Program-made: the position numbers and the translations under genes
DNA from: an uncultured Bacteroidales bacterium
GTDB lineage: Bacteria > Bacteroidota > Bacteroidia > Bacteroidales > WCHB1-69
NCBI GenBank assembly: GCA_946407715.1
Contig: CAMJPH010000002.1
Location: forward strand, 12,409 to 76,408
Direction of reading: 5' to 3'
Length of the DNA: 64,000 nt
Shown: positions 7,964 through 16,882 of the stretch, in pieces
How the letters are laid out: every line of letters starts with the position of its first letter
Numbering within the stretch: the first letter of the stretch is position 1
The notes under the pieces: generated by a model
Told to the model about the DNA's origin: nothing
Databases searched by the model: none
What the model saw: the letters and a program-made list of their open reading frames with translations, nothing else

Positions 7964-8101
7964 TTAATGGTTAAACAAAAGGGGACCTCCTACTTTATCG
8001 TTTTGCGCCACACCCTCCAATTCTGCGAGGTCCATATAACAAAATCCGAAAATATGACGCTGTAAATAATCCGTTAATTCAGTCTTCAACCTGCTTTTCA
8101 C
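7964..8101 (-). CDS. Possible 45-residue small ORF upstream of the ACP genes
   Basis: The 315-base gap between fabD and ACP copy 2 contains a minus-strand frame from GTG (8101-8099) to TAA (7966-7964), ending 12 bases before the ACP start. The peptide begins VKSRLKTELTDYLQ and ends GGPLLFNH; I do not recognise it. An in-frame ATG at 8035 would leave 23 residues. An overlapping short frame with ATG (MLSVVGEK...) starts just upstream near 8117 and stops after 12 codons; joining them needs a one-base shift, so this may be a broken small gene. The segment also encloses a 7-bp inverted repeat (7983-7989 with 8027-8033), so an RNA role is an alternative. Codon usage looks plausible but that is weak evidence. 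Confidence 0.3.
   Translation of the reverse strand: MKSRLKTELTDYLQRHIFGFCYMDLAELEGVAQNDKVGGPLLFNH
7983..8033 (-). promoter_or_regulatory. Inverted repeat in the ACP leader
   Basis: GGACCTC (7983-7989) and GAGGTCC (8027-8033) can form a 7-bp stem closing a 37-base loop in the RNA about 30 bases upstream of ACP copy 2. On the minus strand it is followed by CCTTTTG, too short a U-run to call a terminator. It lies within the possible small ORF. Confidence 0.25.
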
Positions 8102-8175
8102 CAACCACCGACAACATGTAGGTTAAAAATCTTGAGTGATTAGTGAAGAGTGATTTGTGATTTGTATCCTGTCAA

Positions 8176-8258
8176 TAAGTTTAAGTTTAAGTCTAAGTTT
8201 AAGTCTAAGTTAAAGTCTATGTCTAAGTCTATGTCTAAGTCTATGTCTAAGTCTATGC
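8176..8258. repeat. Degenerate hexamer tandem repeat (AAGTCT family)
   Basis: About fourteen consecutive hexamers of the type AAGTTT, AAGTCT and ATGTCT, the last half alternating as a 12-mer (ATGTCTAAGTCT). The array begins 9 bases after the fabD stop codon on the transcribed strand. The flanking 8130-8167 is a further degenerate AGTGATTTGT-like stretch. See the related arrays at 54972, 58873, 59943, 61233 and 62878. Confidence 0.9.
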
Positions 8259-8267
8259 CAAGAAGAA

Positions 8268-9215
8268 TCAAGCATTCCCTTCGGGCAACTGTTTGTAATT
8301 CTTTACTTTTCCGACGTAAGTTTCAATATCAAGCAAAGACTGTTGGTGCAACGAAGGATACATGCGGCGGACTATTTTCTCCAAAGTGTCATCGGTACCC
8401 ACCTCATAAAACTCGGTTGCCCCGTCTTTCACCATGTTGTGCGTCATGTCAGTCCAAAGCACAGGATGGGTGATATGCTGGATAAGGTTCTGCTTTATTT
8501 CCTCGGGGTCGGTATGAGGAAGGGCGTCCACACACTGATAGACAGGACATTGCGCCTCATGAAACGTGGTCTTGCGGATAATGTCGCCCAACTCTTCACG
8601 GGCTTCATCCATATAAGGCGTATGGAAGCTGCCGCTGATAGGCAACGCAACCGCTTTCTTGGCGCCTTCTTTCATGAACGCTTTGCACGCCATTCGAACA
8701 CCTTTGCGCGAACCGGAGATGACCACCTGACCCGGGCCGTTGTAATTGGCGAAATAGATGGGCTCTCCCGACTCGTCCCAAATCTCCTTGATTCTACGGG
8801 CAACGTACTCGTCGCTGAGACCTATCACGGCACCCATTCCCGTCTGAACCTTGTCGCAGGCCTTCTGGCCGATGACGGCGCGATTGAGGACGAGGTTCAG
8901 GCCATCCTCAAACTCCAGCACCCCGTTGACGACAAGCGCGGCGAACTCGCCCAAAGAGTGGCCCGCAACCATGTCGGGTTTGAACTCTTCCTGTGTCAAC
9001 GCAAGAACAACTTCGTAAAGGAACACCGAAGGCTGCGTGTTGATGGTTTGCATCAACTCCAACTCGGTGCCCTTGAACATCACATCCGTGATGCGACGGC
9101 CCAGATAGTCGTTGGCTCGCTCAAACAGCTCCTTCGCTTTGGGAAACTGTTCGTAGAGGTCGCCTCCCATGCCCTCTTTCTGGCAACCTTGGCCAGGGAA
9201 AATGAATGCTTTCAT
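8268..9215 (-). CDS. fabD: Malonyl-CoA:ACP transacylase
   Basis: A 315-residue acyltransferase of the FabD family that loads malonyl groups from malonyl-CoA onto carrier proteins. Signatures: FIFPGQGCQ at the N-terminus, the nucleophile Ser87 in GHSLGE, Arg112 in LNRA, and the catalytic His198 in SGSFHTPYM. Its ATG overlaps the stop of the acyltransferase-3 gene by 4 bases. Together with two ACPs, a KASIII and an SDR just downstream it would supply extender units to the specialised carriers. Whether this is the only FabD of the genome or a locus-specific copy cannot be judged here, but its place deep in a polysaccharide run favours a dedicated copy. Confidence 0.92.
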   Translation of the reverse strand: MKAFIFPGQGCQKEGMGGDLYEQFPKAKELFERANDYLGRRITDVMFKGTELELMQTINTQPSVFLYEVVLALTQEEFKPDMVAGHSLGEFAALVVNGVLEFEDGLNLVLNRAVIGQKACDKVQTGMGAVIGLSDEYVARRIKEIWDESGEPIYFANYNGPGQVVISGSRKGVRMACKAFMKEGAKKAVALPISGSFHTPYMDEAREELGDIIRKTTFHEAQCPVYQCVDALPHTDPEEIKQNLIQHITHPVLWTDMTHNMVKDGATEFYEVGTDDTLEKIVRRMYPSLHQQSLLDIETYVGKVKNYKQLPEGNA

Positions 9216-10222
9216 TTTTTTGATCTAATTGTTGTTATGGGTTTTGTCAAAAAGCTGAGAACAGGTATCTTGCTTAACCAGTACATGGCAACCATGCTGA
9301 CAGCTGTATAGATGAACAAGAACAAGGTTGATGTCGGTGCATTAAAATTAATGACACACCAATACATTATCCAAATAAAATAAGGATGATACAACAAATA
9401 AAACATTGTATTTTTTCCCTGCTCTGCAAAAAACTTACAATCAGGAATCAGATTTATGACACATATCGTAAGCGGTAACATCCACAAGTAACTGACAACC
9501 CTCAACCCGAACATCACCTTCCAATCTGTCAAGCCATGGAAATAATTGAGGTGAGCCGAACACATCGAGTCTGGGAAATTGGGAATAAGAAGGACAATTA
9601 TAAAATAGGCCAAAACAACGGCACCACATACCCATTTATTCAGTCCTCTGATTTTTTTCCACAAATCATATTTGTGGAAAAAATAACCCAGCAGGAAATA
9701 TGGGAAAAGGGCAAATGTTCTTTGAAATGAAAATTCACCATTTAACGGAACAAATCCTGCCAACAAGGAAAAGCCCAAAGCAATTGGAATTGCGATTTTA
9801 TAATTCTCCCGAATCTTTTTGGGACAATAGCGCATGATTATTCTCCAAAAACAGAGGGAAAGTATATACCACATTGCTCTTCTTGGAAGATATAAATGTG
9901 ACACCCTATACCAAAGCCCTTCCAGCGAAAAATCAAATGGGTCAAGCCACCCCCATGAGAAATAGATAATCTGGAATATCAGGATGACCAGCATCAATTC
10001 AAGAATGCCGCGCCAAAACTTCCGTGGTTCCGAATCCTTATAAAAATATCCGGACATTATGATAAATGCCGGCATGTGGAAAGAAAGTAAAAAAGAAAAC
10101 AGATGGGCGTTAAGCCCGTGCATATTCAGCTGGAATGTATGTCCAAGAACAACTAAAGCAATAACCACAAACTTGATGGAGTCAAAAGATGTGTCTCTTG
10201 TTTTTGTAAGAGCAGATTCCAT
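9212..10222 (-). CDS. Acyltransferase family 3 membrane protein
   Basis: A 336-residue integral membrane acyltransferase of the Acyl_transf_3 family (OatA/WecH/NolL type), which usually O-acetylates cell-surface sugars. It starts with the family-typical DSIKFVVIALVVLGHT, followed by FHMPAFIIMSGYFY and about ten hydrophobic segments to the C-terminus. The HMPAF and conserved early His are the expected catalytic-region residues. Its stop overlaps the fabD start by 4 bases and it follows KASIII copy 2 by 13 bases, so an acyl group other than acetyl, delivered from the neighbouring acyl pathway, is possible but unproven. Confidence 0.87.
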   Translation of the reverse strand: MESALTKTRDTSFDSIKFVVIALVVLGHTFQLNMHGLNAHLFSFLLSFHMPAFIIMSGYFYKDSEPRKFWRGILELMLVILIFQIIYFSWGWLDPFDFSLEGLWYRVSHLYLPRRAMWYILSLCFWRIIMRYCPKKIRENYKIAIPIALGFSLLAGFVPLNGEFSFQRTFALFPYFLLGYFFHKYDLWKKIRGLNKWVCGAVVLAYFIIVLLIPNFPDSMCSAHLNYFHGLTDWKVMFGLRVVSYLWMLPLTICVINLIPDCKFFAEQGKNTMFYLLYHPYFIWIMYWCVINFNAPTSTLFLFIYTAVSMVAMYWLSKIPVLSFLTKPITTIRSKK

Positions 10223-10235
10223 AAAATCTTACAAT

Positions 10236-11270
10236 TTATTGGTTTATCGGACGATAAATTTTAGTTTTGGAAAGGTCGCAGGCGATACTGCCCCATGACA
10301 GGCCGATGCCGTAGGCCGACAAGATCACCTTGTGCCATGTGGAAGTGTCGATTCCTTCCGCACGGTATGGCCAGTCCGTCAGAACCAACGGCACCGTGGT
10401 CGGACTGGTATTGCCATAATTCATGATGTCGAAAGGTGCCCGTTCGGGATGAGCCAGTTTCAGTTTCTTGCTCATGAAATCGATGGTCACCTTGGTGGCC
10501 TGGTGCAGCCCGAAGAAATCGACATCATCCTTATCCCAGCCAACCAAAGCCAGCACCTCTTTGATGCTCTTCGGCCCCACCGAGATAATGAATGCGAACA
10601 CATCGTCGCCTTGCATTTCTTTACCCGTCAGCCTGAAATCAATGTTCATGCTGTCAGGCCAATATCTGAAACCACGTTTGGGACACAATACGGTTTCATA
10701 GTCATAGCCGTTCGACATTATGTGAAATCCCAAAGTTCCCGTTCCCTTCTCCACCAGTGTCGCTGAACCTCCGTCTCCAAACACCATGTAGGATGATTTT
10801 CTGTCTTTCTCGACAGTTTTCGAATTGGTGTTTCCAGCCAAAACAAGGACTTTGTTGCACGCCCCGGAACCAATCAGCGTGGCAGCCTGGAATATTCCAT
10901 AGATATAACCGCTACAGCCGTAGTTGATGTCAAAACAGACACATTCTTTCGGCAGCCCCAGCCTGCCTTGCAAAACGCAGGAGGTCGCCGGACCGTGGAA
11001 GTCCGGGTGTTCGGACACAAAAACCAGTCCGTCAATAGTGGAACGGTCGATCTGCTCCGTATTGAGAATCAGCTCTGCAGCCTCAAAACACAAATCCGAG
11101 GCCGTCTGCCCGACTTCTGCTACGCGAACCCTTTCGATACCCGCCATTCTGATGGCATCCTCCACTTCTTTTGCTCCGAACTTGTCTTTCAACGAAGACA
11201 TCTCCAAAACCCCTTTGGGAAGGCATGTCGCAATGCTTTTAATATCAATGTTATTGATGATGGTTTTCAT
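10236..11270 (-). CDS. KASIII-like beta-ketoacyl-ACP synthase (copy 2)
   Basis: A second FabH/KASIII-family protein (344 residues) with an intact triad: Cys119 in NYGCSGY, His256 in GLHQATK and Asn287 in NYGNTSPTT. It differs from copy 1 around the active site (DINYGCSG against DIALGCSG) and at the N-terminus, suggesting another acyl substrate. It lies 19 bases downstream of an SDR and 13 bases upstream of the membrane acyltransferase gene, forming a second KASIII plus SDR pair. Function as condensing enzyme or as acyltransferase to a sugar amine cannot be separated from sequence alone. Confidence 0.88.
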   Translation of the reverse strand: MKTIINNIDIKSIATCLPKGVLEMSSLKDKFGAKEVEDAIRMAGIERVRVAEVGQTASDLCFEAAELILNTEQIDRSTIDGLVFVSEHPDFHGPATSCVLQGRLGLPKECVCFDINYGCSGYIYGIFQAATLIGSGACNKVLVLAGNTNSKTVEKDRKSSYMVFGDGGSATLVEKGTGTLGFHIMSNGYDYETVLCPKRGFRYWPDSMNIDFRLTGKEMQGDDVFAFIISVGPKSIKEVLALVGWDKDDVDFFGLHQATKVTIDFMSKKLKLAHPERAPFDIMNYGNTSPTTVPLVLTDWPYRAEGIDTSTWHKVILSAYGIGLSWGSIACDLSKTKIYRPINQ

Positions 11271-11289
11271 ATTTTATAATTTTAACAAA

Positions 11290-12033
11290 TCAAATTAAAG
11301 ACTGGCCTCCATCGACAATCATATCCGTTCCTGTAACCCAACGCGCTGCATCCGAAAGGAGATATACGGCTGCGTATGCGATGTCGTCAGGATGTCCAAA
11401 ACCAAACGGAATACGTTCCTCCTCCTTTTTCTGATCCTCAATGGAAAACACCCCTTCTCGAAGACCCGTAATCCTTTTCACGATACCGGGATGGATTGTG
11501 TTAACTCTGATTTTCTGGGAACTCAACTCCAAAGCGGCGACTTTCGAGAAGGAGTCCAACGCCCCTTTTGTGGCTGAATACAAAGCATTGCCTTTGTATG
11601 GACGGAACGCCGCAACAGATGAGACAAAAAGAATCGAACTGTTTGCGGAGACTTTCTTCCTCTTCAGCAACTGCTGAACAAACAGGATGTTGCAAAACGT
11701 GTTCGTGTTGAACATGTGATGCAACTTTTCGTTTGTAATATGCCGCAACACCGTTGTGTCAAAAATTCCTGCACACAACACCACACCGTCCAAATTTGGC
11801 AGCTTTTCAACCAAAGCGGGAATCTCCTGATGATTCTCCACATCGAAAACCAACTGCTGGTGGTCTGTCGGGGCAAGGCTGTCGAATGTTTCTTTCAGGC
11901 GTTCCTCGTTTCTTCCTGAAATGATGAGCCGTGCTCCCATTTCCGAGCACCTGAGTGCAATCTGCCTGCCGATATGGGAAGAAGCTCCCGTGACCAAAAT
12001 GGTCTTTCCTTCTAATGAGTAGGGATTATTCAT
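11290..12033 (-). CDS. SDR oxidoreductase
   Basis: A 247-residue classical SDR with TGASSHIG (15-22), the catalytic Tyr152 and Lys156 in YSATK, Ser138/139 in FVSSV, and a C-terminal MIVDGGQ. The usual NNAG is LCAG here. The N-terminal NPYSLEGK matches the SDRs at 5677 and 38313, so these three form a local paralogue group. It overlaps the GNAT gene upstream by 8 bases and precedes KASIII copy 2, which fits beta-keto reduction in that module. Confidence 0.83.
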   Translation of the reverse strand: MNNPYSLEGKTILVTGASSHIGRQIALRCSEMGARLIISGRNEERLKETFDSLAPTDHQQLVFDVENHQEIPALVEKLPNLDGVVLCAGIFDTTVLRHITNEKLHHMFNTNTFCNILFVQQLLKRKKVSANSSILFVSSVAAFRPYKGNALYSATKGALDSFSKVAALELSSQKIRVNTIHPGIVKRITGLREGVFSIEDQKKEEERIPFGFGHPDDIAYAAVYLLSDAARWVTGTDMIVDGGQSLI

Positions 12034-12637
12034 GATTTTCCTTTTTGCTTTTCAGAAGTTTGACAAAACGTCTCAAGACCGCCTCCACCTCATATTCACC
12101 TTTGTTTTTGTGTTCAAAATACTCTTCACGAAGAAGGGAACCTATAGACATGTCATAGTAGCGGCCATTCTTATAGGCGGCCTGTCTCATAACCCCTTCA
12201 CGTGTTGAAAACATCACCTCGCCCATGACATGGGTGGTTTCGTGTCCTATCAGGGAATGCCCCCAAACACGGTTCAAGTTCAAGCTTTCAAACGCATATC
12301 CGTAAATATACAAGTATGACTCAATCCATGCCAACCCGTCGCGGTAGTTCGGGTCACCTATGACAATCCCGCTGAAGTTGGCGCTACTGTTGATGTAATG
12401 GATATCGGTCAAGCACATGTACCCTATCATCTTGCCTGTATCTTTGGCACAAATGGCCCACCACACTTGATAGGGATTATGACGCATTCTTGCCTTAACC
12501 CAATCCAGAGCCTCTTCCCGGCACATCCGACGGTTCAACCCTGTGCTTAGTTTTCTCAGCTCGTCATCGTTTTTCCATTGGTAAATATTCTCTGCATCTT
12601 CTTCTTCAAATGCACGAAAAAAAACGGTTCTTTCCAT
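12026..12637 (-). CDS. GNAT-family N-acetyltransferase (PseH/RimJ-like)
   Basis: A 203-residue GNAT protein starting with the family-typical [21 protein letters not shown], then [36 protein letters not shown] strands and a [13 protein letters not shown] stretch as in RimJ/PseH/SpeG relatives. Such enzymes near sugar aminotransferases commonly N-acylate amino sugars while they are nucleotide-linked. The canonical acetyl-CoA loop (RxxGxG/A) is weak here (DPNYRDG). It overlaps the SDR downstream by 8 bases and follows a divergent PLP enzyme by 72 bases. Alternative: acylation of an amino-acid component. Confidence 0.78.
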   Translation of the reverse strand: MERTVFFRAFEEEDAENIYQWKNDDELRKLSTGLNRRMCREEALDWVKARMRHNPYQVWWAICAKDTGKMIGYMCLTDIHYINSSANFSGIVIGDPNYRDGLAWIESYLYIYGYAFESLNLNRVWGHSLIGHETTHVMGEVMFSTREGVMRQAAYKNGRYYDMSIGSLLREEYFEHKNKGEYEVEAVLRRFVKLLKSKKENHE

Positions 12638-12709
12638 TATTATTGTTTTATATTCAACTAAACTGTTACTACAAAGTGAAACATTTGACCACGTGCTTAT
12701 TTCAAGCGC

Positions 12710-13798
12710 CTATTCTGTATAATTATTGATAACCTGCACGATTGCATCCATGTCGTCCTCATCATACCTTTGGTCGCAAATAAGCGAAAGCACATGCGAA
12801 TAGATAAACAAGCCCTTTTCACTTATCGACTGGGACGCTTGCGGTGGTATCGGCCAATGGACAGGGCAATAGATGTCCTTCCCTGCCAATTCCTTCTGCA
12901 GTTTACTGCGGTCACCCTTTACGTAAACAGGATAATACAAGGGTGTGGATTCAGCTGTGAAATCCACCCCGCAGGTTTCCACCCATTTGTTCTTTATGTT
13001 CTGATGAAGAATAGCGGCATTCTCACGCCTTCTTCTAACAATCTGGCCGAAATCAGTCTGGGCAAGGACGGATTTAGCCATTGCACTCATGCGATACACC
13101 GTGGTGTCTTCCTGCAACATGTCTTTGGCATTCACATAGTGTTGACGGAAAGCTTCCTTATCCGATGGATCGAACGTGGAAAAATACTTTTCTTTCAACT
13201 CCGATGCCTTGACGAACTCTGACACTATCCCGTCCGACTCTTCCCCATTCATGCCAAAACCCAGCGTATGTTTGTTGCTCAACAGCACTCCTCCGTCGGG
13301 TATTTCAAGCCATTTTCTTAAAGATGCCACCGAATAATCAGCCTCTGTGGTGTTGAAATCACACAACCAAGAGTGGGTGATATCCTCAACAATCAAAATC
13401 CCCTTTTGCTGAATTGAGTGATATGCCTGCCCGATAGACTTTAATGTGTCAAAACCATAATACGACTGGAAATACACCATTTGCGGTGAATGTTTTTCAA
13501 TCAGGTCGAACAGAATTTCCGCATTCACCGAAAAATCTTTATTCACTGGATAATAACAGCACGTCACCCCCACTTCCTCCATAGGTGAAATCACGGAGCT
13601 ACAGGTATATTCAGGCAACAAGGCGACTTTAACCTGAGGAAGATTGCTCAGAAGAAGCTTGATTGCGCCGCGACCTGAAGAGGTCATCTGGCAATGATTC
13701 CATTTCCCAAGCCCATAGATGCCACCGACAAGAGACTTTATCGTCTCCCGTTGGTTATTTGTCATCCAAAAATTACTGCCAATCTCTTTTTTTCTCAT
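12710..13798 (-). CDS. Divergent DegT-like PLP-fold enzyme
   Basis: A fold-type I PLP enzyme, about 362 residues, distantly like DegT sugar aminotransferases. Seen: TSSGRGAIKLLL (about 39-50), EYTCSS (about 63-68), Asp139 in IVEDITHSW positioned to hold the PLP pyridine nitrogen, and a candidate Schiff-base lysine at about 162 in SLRKWLEIPDGG. I take the ATG at 13798, one base after the ATP-grasp stop; a TTG four codons earlier would overlap that gene. It is encoded directly after two ATP-grasp ligases. It could transaminate a sugar or a keto acid; the divergence makes the substrate uncertain. Confidence 0.75.
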   Translation of the reverse strand: MRKKEIGSNFWMTNNQRETIKSLVGGIYGLGKWNHCQMTSSGRGAIKLLLSNLPQVKVALLPEYTCSSVISPMEEVGVTCCYYPVNKDFSVNAEILFDLIEKHSPQMVYFQSYYGFDTLKSIGQAYHSIQQKGILIVEDITHSWLCDFNTTEADYSVASLRKWLEIPDGGVLLSNKHTLGFGMNGEESDGIVSEFVKASELKEKYFSTFDPSDKEAFRQHYVNAKDMLQEDTTVYRMSAMAKSVLAQTDFGQIVRRRRENAAILHQNIKNKWVETCGVDFTAESTPLYYPVYVKGDRSKLQKELAGKDIYCPVHWPIPPQASQSISEKGLFIYSHVLSLICDQRYDEDDMDAIVQVINNYTE

Positions 13799-13799
13799 A

Positions 13800-15017
13800 T
13801 CAATCAACAATTGCGCTAATGTAACTTTCTATATCATTCACATAATGCTGCTGCGTGTCAAAATCGTGAAAGTCGAACACAAGCCTGGAAATGGCATCTC
13901 CCGCGTTCGTGCCTTTCACAACATTGTCTCCCGACTTCTTGAGGTCTGTCCTCTCAATCAAGTATGCTTCCAACTCAGGTTGGATTTCAATTCGCGACAG
14001 GACCCCATTGTTTCTTCCAAACACAACATATTGTGTAATGTATCTTATCGCTTCCTTTGAATTTAATGCTTCCTTGAGGTAGGATTTGTCTCCAACCGCT
14101 GTCGTAACCAACAGTTTGTCATAGTCTATGCCTGAATGCAATTCTATCAGATGTGGTATGTTGTTCCCTCCCTGTCGTGCATTGATTTCAATCACAAACA
14201 ATTCCCCTGTTTTGGTGAAATACATCTCCGCATTATATTGTCCATGCGTGATACCTGCCTGGGAAAAAATCCTCTTGAGGCAATCTTTCACAATATTGAA
14301 ATCCTTGTCCGTGATAACAATGGGGAACGACTCCATCATCGGCAACATGGTCGCGTGGCGACTGCGATAGCAGGTGAAGAATCCATTCCATAGGAAATCG
14401 TCATCGCAAACGAACACATCACCGTCAATCACTGTCAGCAACGACATTTCCACAAATTCCTCCACGCTCACCCTGTCATTGACAGAAAAGCGCAAACAAT
14501 CTTCAAAGGCCTTTCTTTGGTTCTCGGTATCCGTTGGGGAATCAACCCTCGTTGTCCCTCTTGTTCCACTTGATTCGCAAGGCTTAATAATGATGGGAAA
14601 TGTCAGGTTGCCGATCTGATTCTGGAATTCCTCCCACGAAGCGCACTCAAAATTGCGTGGAGCATAGACACCTGCATCTCTTTGCAACTGACGGAACGCG
14701 GTCTTCGACACTAATTGTTCAACACCACGGACACTATTGCCCGGAAGTCCTAAATTTTCAGCCACGTATGCAACTATCAGCATTGCGGCTTCAGAATTGG
14801 ATATGACACCGTCAACAGCCTCGCTCTTTGCAATAGCAAGCACCTGCTCTTTGTCCATATAATTCTGGACATAAAATTTGTCGCATGCCGTGCGGGCCGC
14901 ACAATCCTCGGACCAGTTGCAAACCACTGTATAGATACCGGCCTTTTTGGCGGCCTCCACAAGTCTCAACTGGTAGGGACTACCTCCCAGAATAAACAGT
15001 TTCTTCTTAGCGCACAT
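13800..15017 (-). CDS. ATP-grasp ligase, biotin-carboxylase-like
   Basis: A 405-residue ATP-grasp ligase. It has a preATP-grasp domain (LFILGGSPYQLRLVEAA), the ATP-binding FPIIIKPCESSGTRGT, the hinge VSVEEFVE and metal ligands in VIEINARQGGN. The C-terminal domain ends LVFDFHDFD. ATG at 15017 is used; a GTG at 15026 would create a 4-base overlap with the upstream ATP-grasp gene and is also possible. Family members make amide bonds, including dipeptides (BacD-like) and amino-acid conjugates. It is one of three ATP-grasp genes of similar type within the stretch 13.8-20.2 kb. Confidence 0.85.
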   Translation of the reverse strand: MCAKKKLFILGGSPYQLRLVEAAKKAGIYTVVCNWSEDCAARTACDKFYVQNYMDKEQVLAIAKSEAVDGVISNSEAAMLIVAYVAENLGLPGNSVRGVEQLVSKTAFRQLQRDAGVYAPRNFECASWEEFQNQIGNLTFPIIIKPCESSGTRGTTRVDSPTDTENQRKAFEDCLRFSVNDRVSVEEFVEMSLLTVIDGDVFVCDDDFLWNGFFTCYRSRHATMLPMMESFPIVITDKDFNIVKDCLKRIFSQAGITHGQYNAEMYFTKTGELFVIEINARQGGNNIPHLIELHSGIDYDKLLVTTAVGDKSYLKEALNSKEAIRYITQYVVFGRNNGVLSRIEIQPELEAYLIERTDLKKSGDNVVKGTNAGDAISRLVFDFHDFDTQQHYVNDIESYISAIVD

Positions 15018-15022
15018 CACAG

Positions 15023-16090
15023 TCACACTTTTGCAAACACATCCTCACTTTCAAGAATGATGGGTTCCACATCAACATCCCGCAGGAAAATGTAAGGCTT
15101 CTCATAGTGGAAGAACGGGGCGCGTTCCACTCGGTCCGCATTGCCGTCTTCCATAATACGGATAGTGTCTTCAATGAGATCGAAACCCACACGAGCCATC
15201 ACACCCGTGTATGCCATGTGCCGGATATTCACCTCGGTCACCTTCATGTTGCCGTTTTTGTCCTCTTTCAGGTCGAACGACAAGATGCCGTGTGCGGGCT
15301 CACCGAGTTTCTTCTCTAAATACTTGATGCATCGGTCGCAGAACGCATTGATGCCATCCTCGTTCAGGAAACGTGCAAAAGCCGTGTTGCCAGTCACATG
15401 CGAGGGGGCGATGTTCGCCATCACATATTCAACACACTCCAAAGCGGCGCCTTTCACATACTCTCCGTCATAATAGAGCATCTCGTTGGCTAAATGCCGC
15501 CCTGTCAGGAACTCGCTTACTGTGAATTCGGGAATGCGACTATTGATGAACAGCCAGCTTTTGTAGCTGCTCAAATCCTCTAATTTCAGAGAGCCAAGGC
15601 CGCCCGTCCCCTCTGTAGCACGTATCCAGCATGGGAACCCAATCTCCTTTTCCACATCCTCGTAGCGTGGATTTTCCTGTGTCACTCTGATGGTTTTCGG
15701 TATGAAATCCGTATCCTTAAGCAAATCGGCCATAATACTTTTGTCTTTCAGTGACACCGAAAGCTTTTTCGAGCCCATGAACACAGGACAAGGATAGCGA
15801 CCATTCTTCTCGTAGTAATCGCCCCATTCCACAATCTCGCTTTCCGGCTGCACAAAGGCATAGTCAATATGTTTCTCCGCCACCAGTTTTTCGATAAACG
15901 GGAAATAACTATCTTCCGTGCAACGGGGACACACGTAGTGCTCGTCAATCAGTCCTTTCATAAAGAAGCCCATCGCCTTTTTATTCACGTCAACACCTAT
16001 CAGCTGGTAATCAGGATGATTCTTGCGAATAATACCGGCTATAGACCGGGGTGTAAGGCCCCCGATACCTGTAATTAATATTCTTTTCAT
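15023..16090 (-). CDS. ATP-grasp protein, CarB-like
   Basis: A 355-residue ATP-grasp protein opening with MKRILITGIGGLTPRSIAGII, a Rossmann start seen in carbamoyl-phosphate-synthase-like carboxylate-amine ligases. The ATP loop is FPCWIRATEGTGGLGS, with Arg where most relatives have Lys, a variant known in this subgroup. ATP/metal side residues lie in FTVSEFLTG and VTEVNIRHMAYTG. A cysteine pair occurs in VCPRCTED (about 53-60), which could bind metal but may be incidental. It follows the phosphoglycosyl transferase gene by 65 bases and leads the tail of the locus with the next ATP-grasp gene. Confidence 0.8.
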   Translation of the reverse strand: MKRILITGIGGLTPRSIAGIIRKNHPDYQLIGVDVNKKAMGFFMKGLIDEHYVCPRCTEDSYFPFIEKLVAEKHIDYAFVQPESEIVEWGDYYEKNGRYPCPVFMGSKKLSVSLKDKSIMADLLKDTDFIPKTIRVTQENPRYEDVEKEIGFPCWIRATEGTGGLGSLKLEDLSSYKSWLFINSRIPEFTVSEFLTGRHLANEMLYYDGEYVKGAALECVEYVMANIAPSHVTGNTAFARFLNEDGINAFCDRCIKYLEKKLGEPAHGILSFDLKEDKNGNMKVTEVNIRHMAYTGVMARVGFDLIEDTIRIMEDGNADRVERAPFFHYEKPYIFLRDVDVEPIILESEDVFAKV

Positions 16091-16155
16091 AATATGTATT
16101 TCAAAAAATACAATTCACAAATGAATTTTATTGTCTCTATATTTCAACTGGCGTT

Positions 16156-16857
16156 TCAAGAGGGCTTATTACTCTTGAAGAGCCGGTATGGCATTGATTT
16201 TTCCCGCGCGGCATCAATCAAGTCCTGCCGACCTTCGGCAGCCCACTGTTCCTCACGGAACATATAAAAACCGTAATGACCCGATTCTTCCACTCCGACA
16301 CCCTCCCGTTTGACAACTTTATACGCCGTCAAGAACAGGATTTTCAAATCTAACCAAAATGACACATTCTTGACATATTCTATGTCATACGCGAGTTTTT
16401 CCGGCCAAGTGATGGAAGTCCGTCCATTGACCTGAGCAAGCCCCGTTATGCCAGGACGGACATCGTGGCGATGCATCTCTTCTTCATTGTAGTAAGGCAG
16501 ATAACTCGCCGCCAACGGACGCGGACCCACAAACGACATATCACCCTTCAGAACATTGAACAGCTGCGGCAACTCATCAATGGAAGTGGAACGTACAAAC
16601 TTGCCTATTTTTGTCAATCTCTGATCATCAGGAAGCAGCACGCCTTTCTCATTGCGCTCGTCAGTCATCGACTTGAATTTCATGAACTTGAAAAGTTTCC
16701 CGTCTTTACCTGGCCTCAACGGGGTGAAAAACACGCCAGAACCTTTGTTCGCGAAATGCAAGCACACAATTACAACGATTAACAGGGGGGACAAAATCAA
16801 CAAGGCCAACAACGAACCCAATATGTCAAAAAGTCTTTTAAAAAAATGTTTGTACAT
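16156..16857 (-). CDS. Phosphoglycosyl transferase, PglC/EpsL-like
   Basis: A 233-residue bacterial sugar transferase of the small monotopic PglC type. It transfers a sugar-1-phosphate from a nucleotide sugar to undecaprenyl phosphate, the first membrane step of Wzx/Wzy assembly. Visible: the re-entrant hydrophobic helix at about 9-33 with SP near its middle, KFMKFKSM, the catalytic Asp94-Glu95 in [10 protein letters not shown], and SFVGPRPL. The C-terminal [13 protein letters not shown] is common in the Bacteroidales branch. It is the only recognisable sugar-transferring enzyme in the locus, so the lipid-linked first sugar is made here (UDP-FucNAc or another amino sugar) while later steps are unassigned. 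Confidence 0.92.
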   Translation of the reverse strand: MYKHFFKRLFDILGSLLALLILSPLLIVVIVCLHFANKGSGVFFTPLRPGKDGKLFKFMKFKSMTDERNEKGVLLPDDQRLTKIGKFVRSTSIDELPQLFNVLKGDMSFVGPRPLAASYLPYYNEEEMHRHDVRPGITGLAQVNGRTSITWPEKLAYDIEYVKNVSFWLDLKILFLTAYKVVKREGVGVEESGHYGFYMFREEQWAAEGRQDLIDAAREKSMPYRLFKSNKPS

Positions 16858-16882
16858 AATATTTTACGGATAAAGTTTTTTA

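Noticed and set aside
8176..8258. CRISPR array
   Set aside because: The units are contiguous hexamers and 12-mers without spacers, and no cas genes are present.
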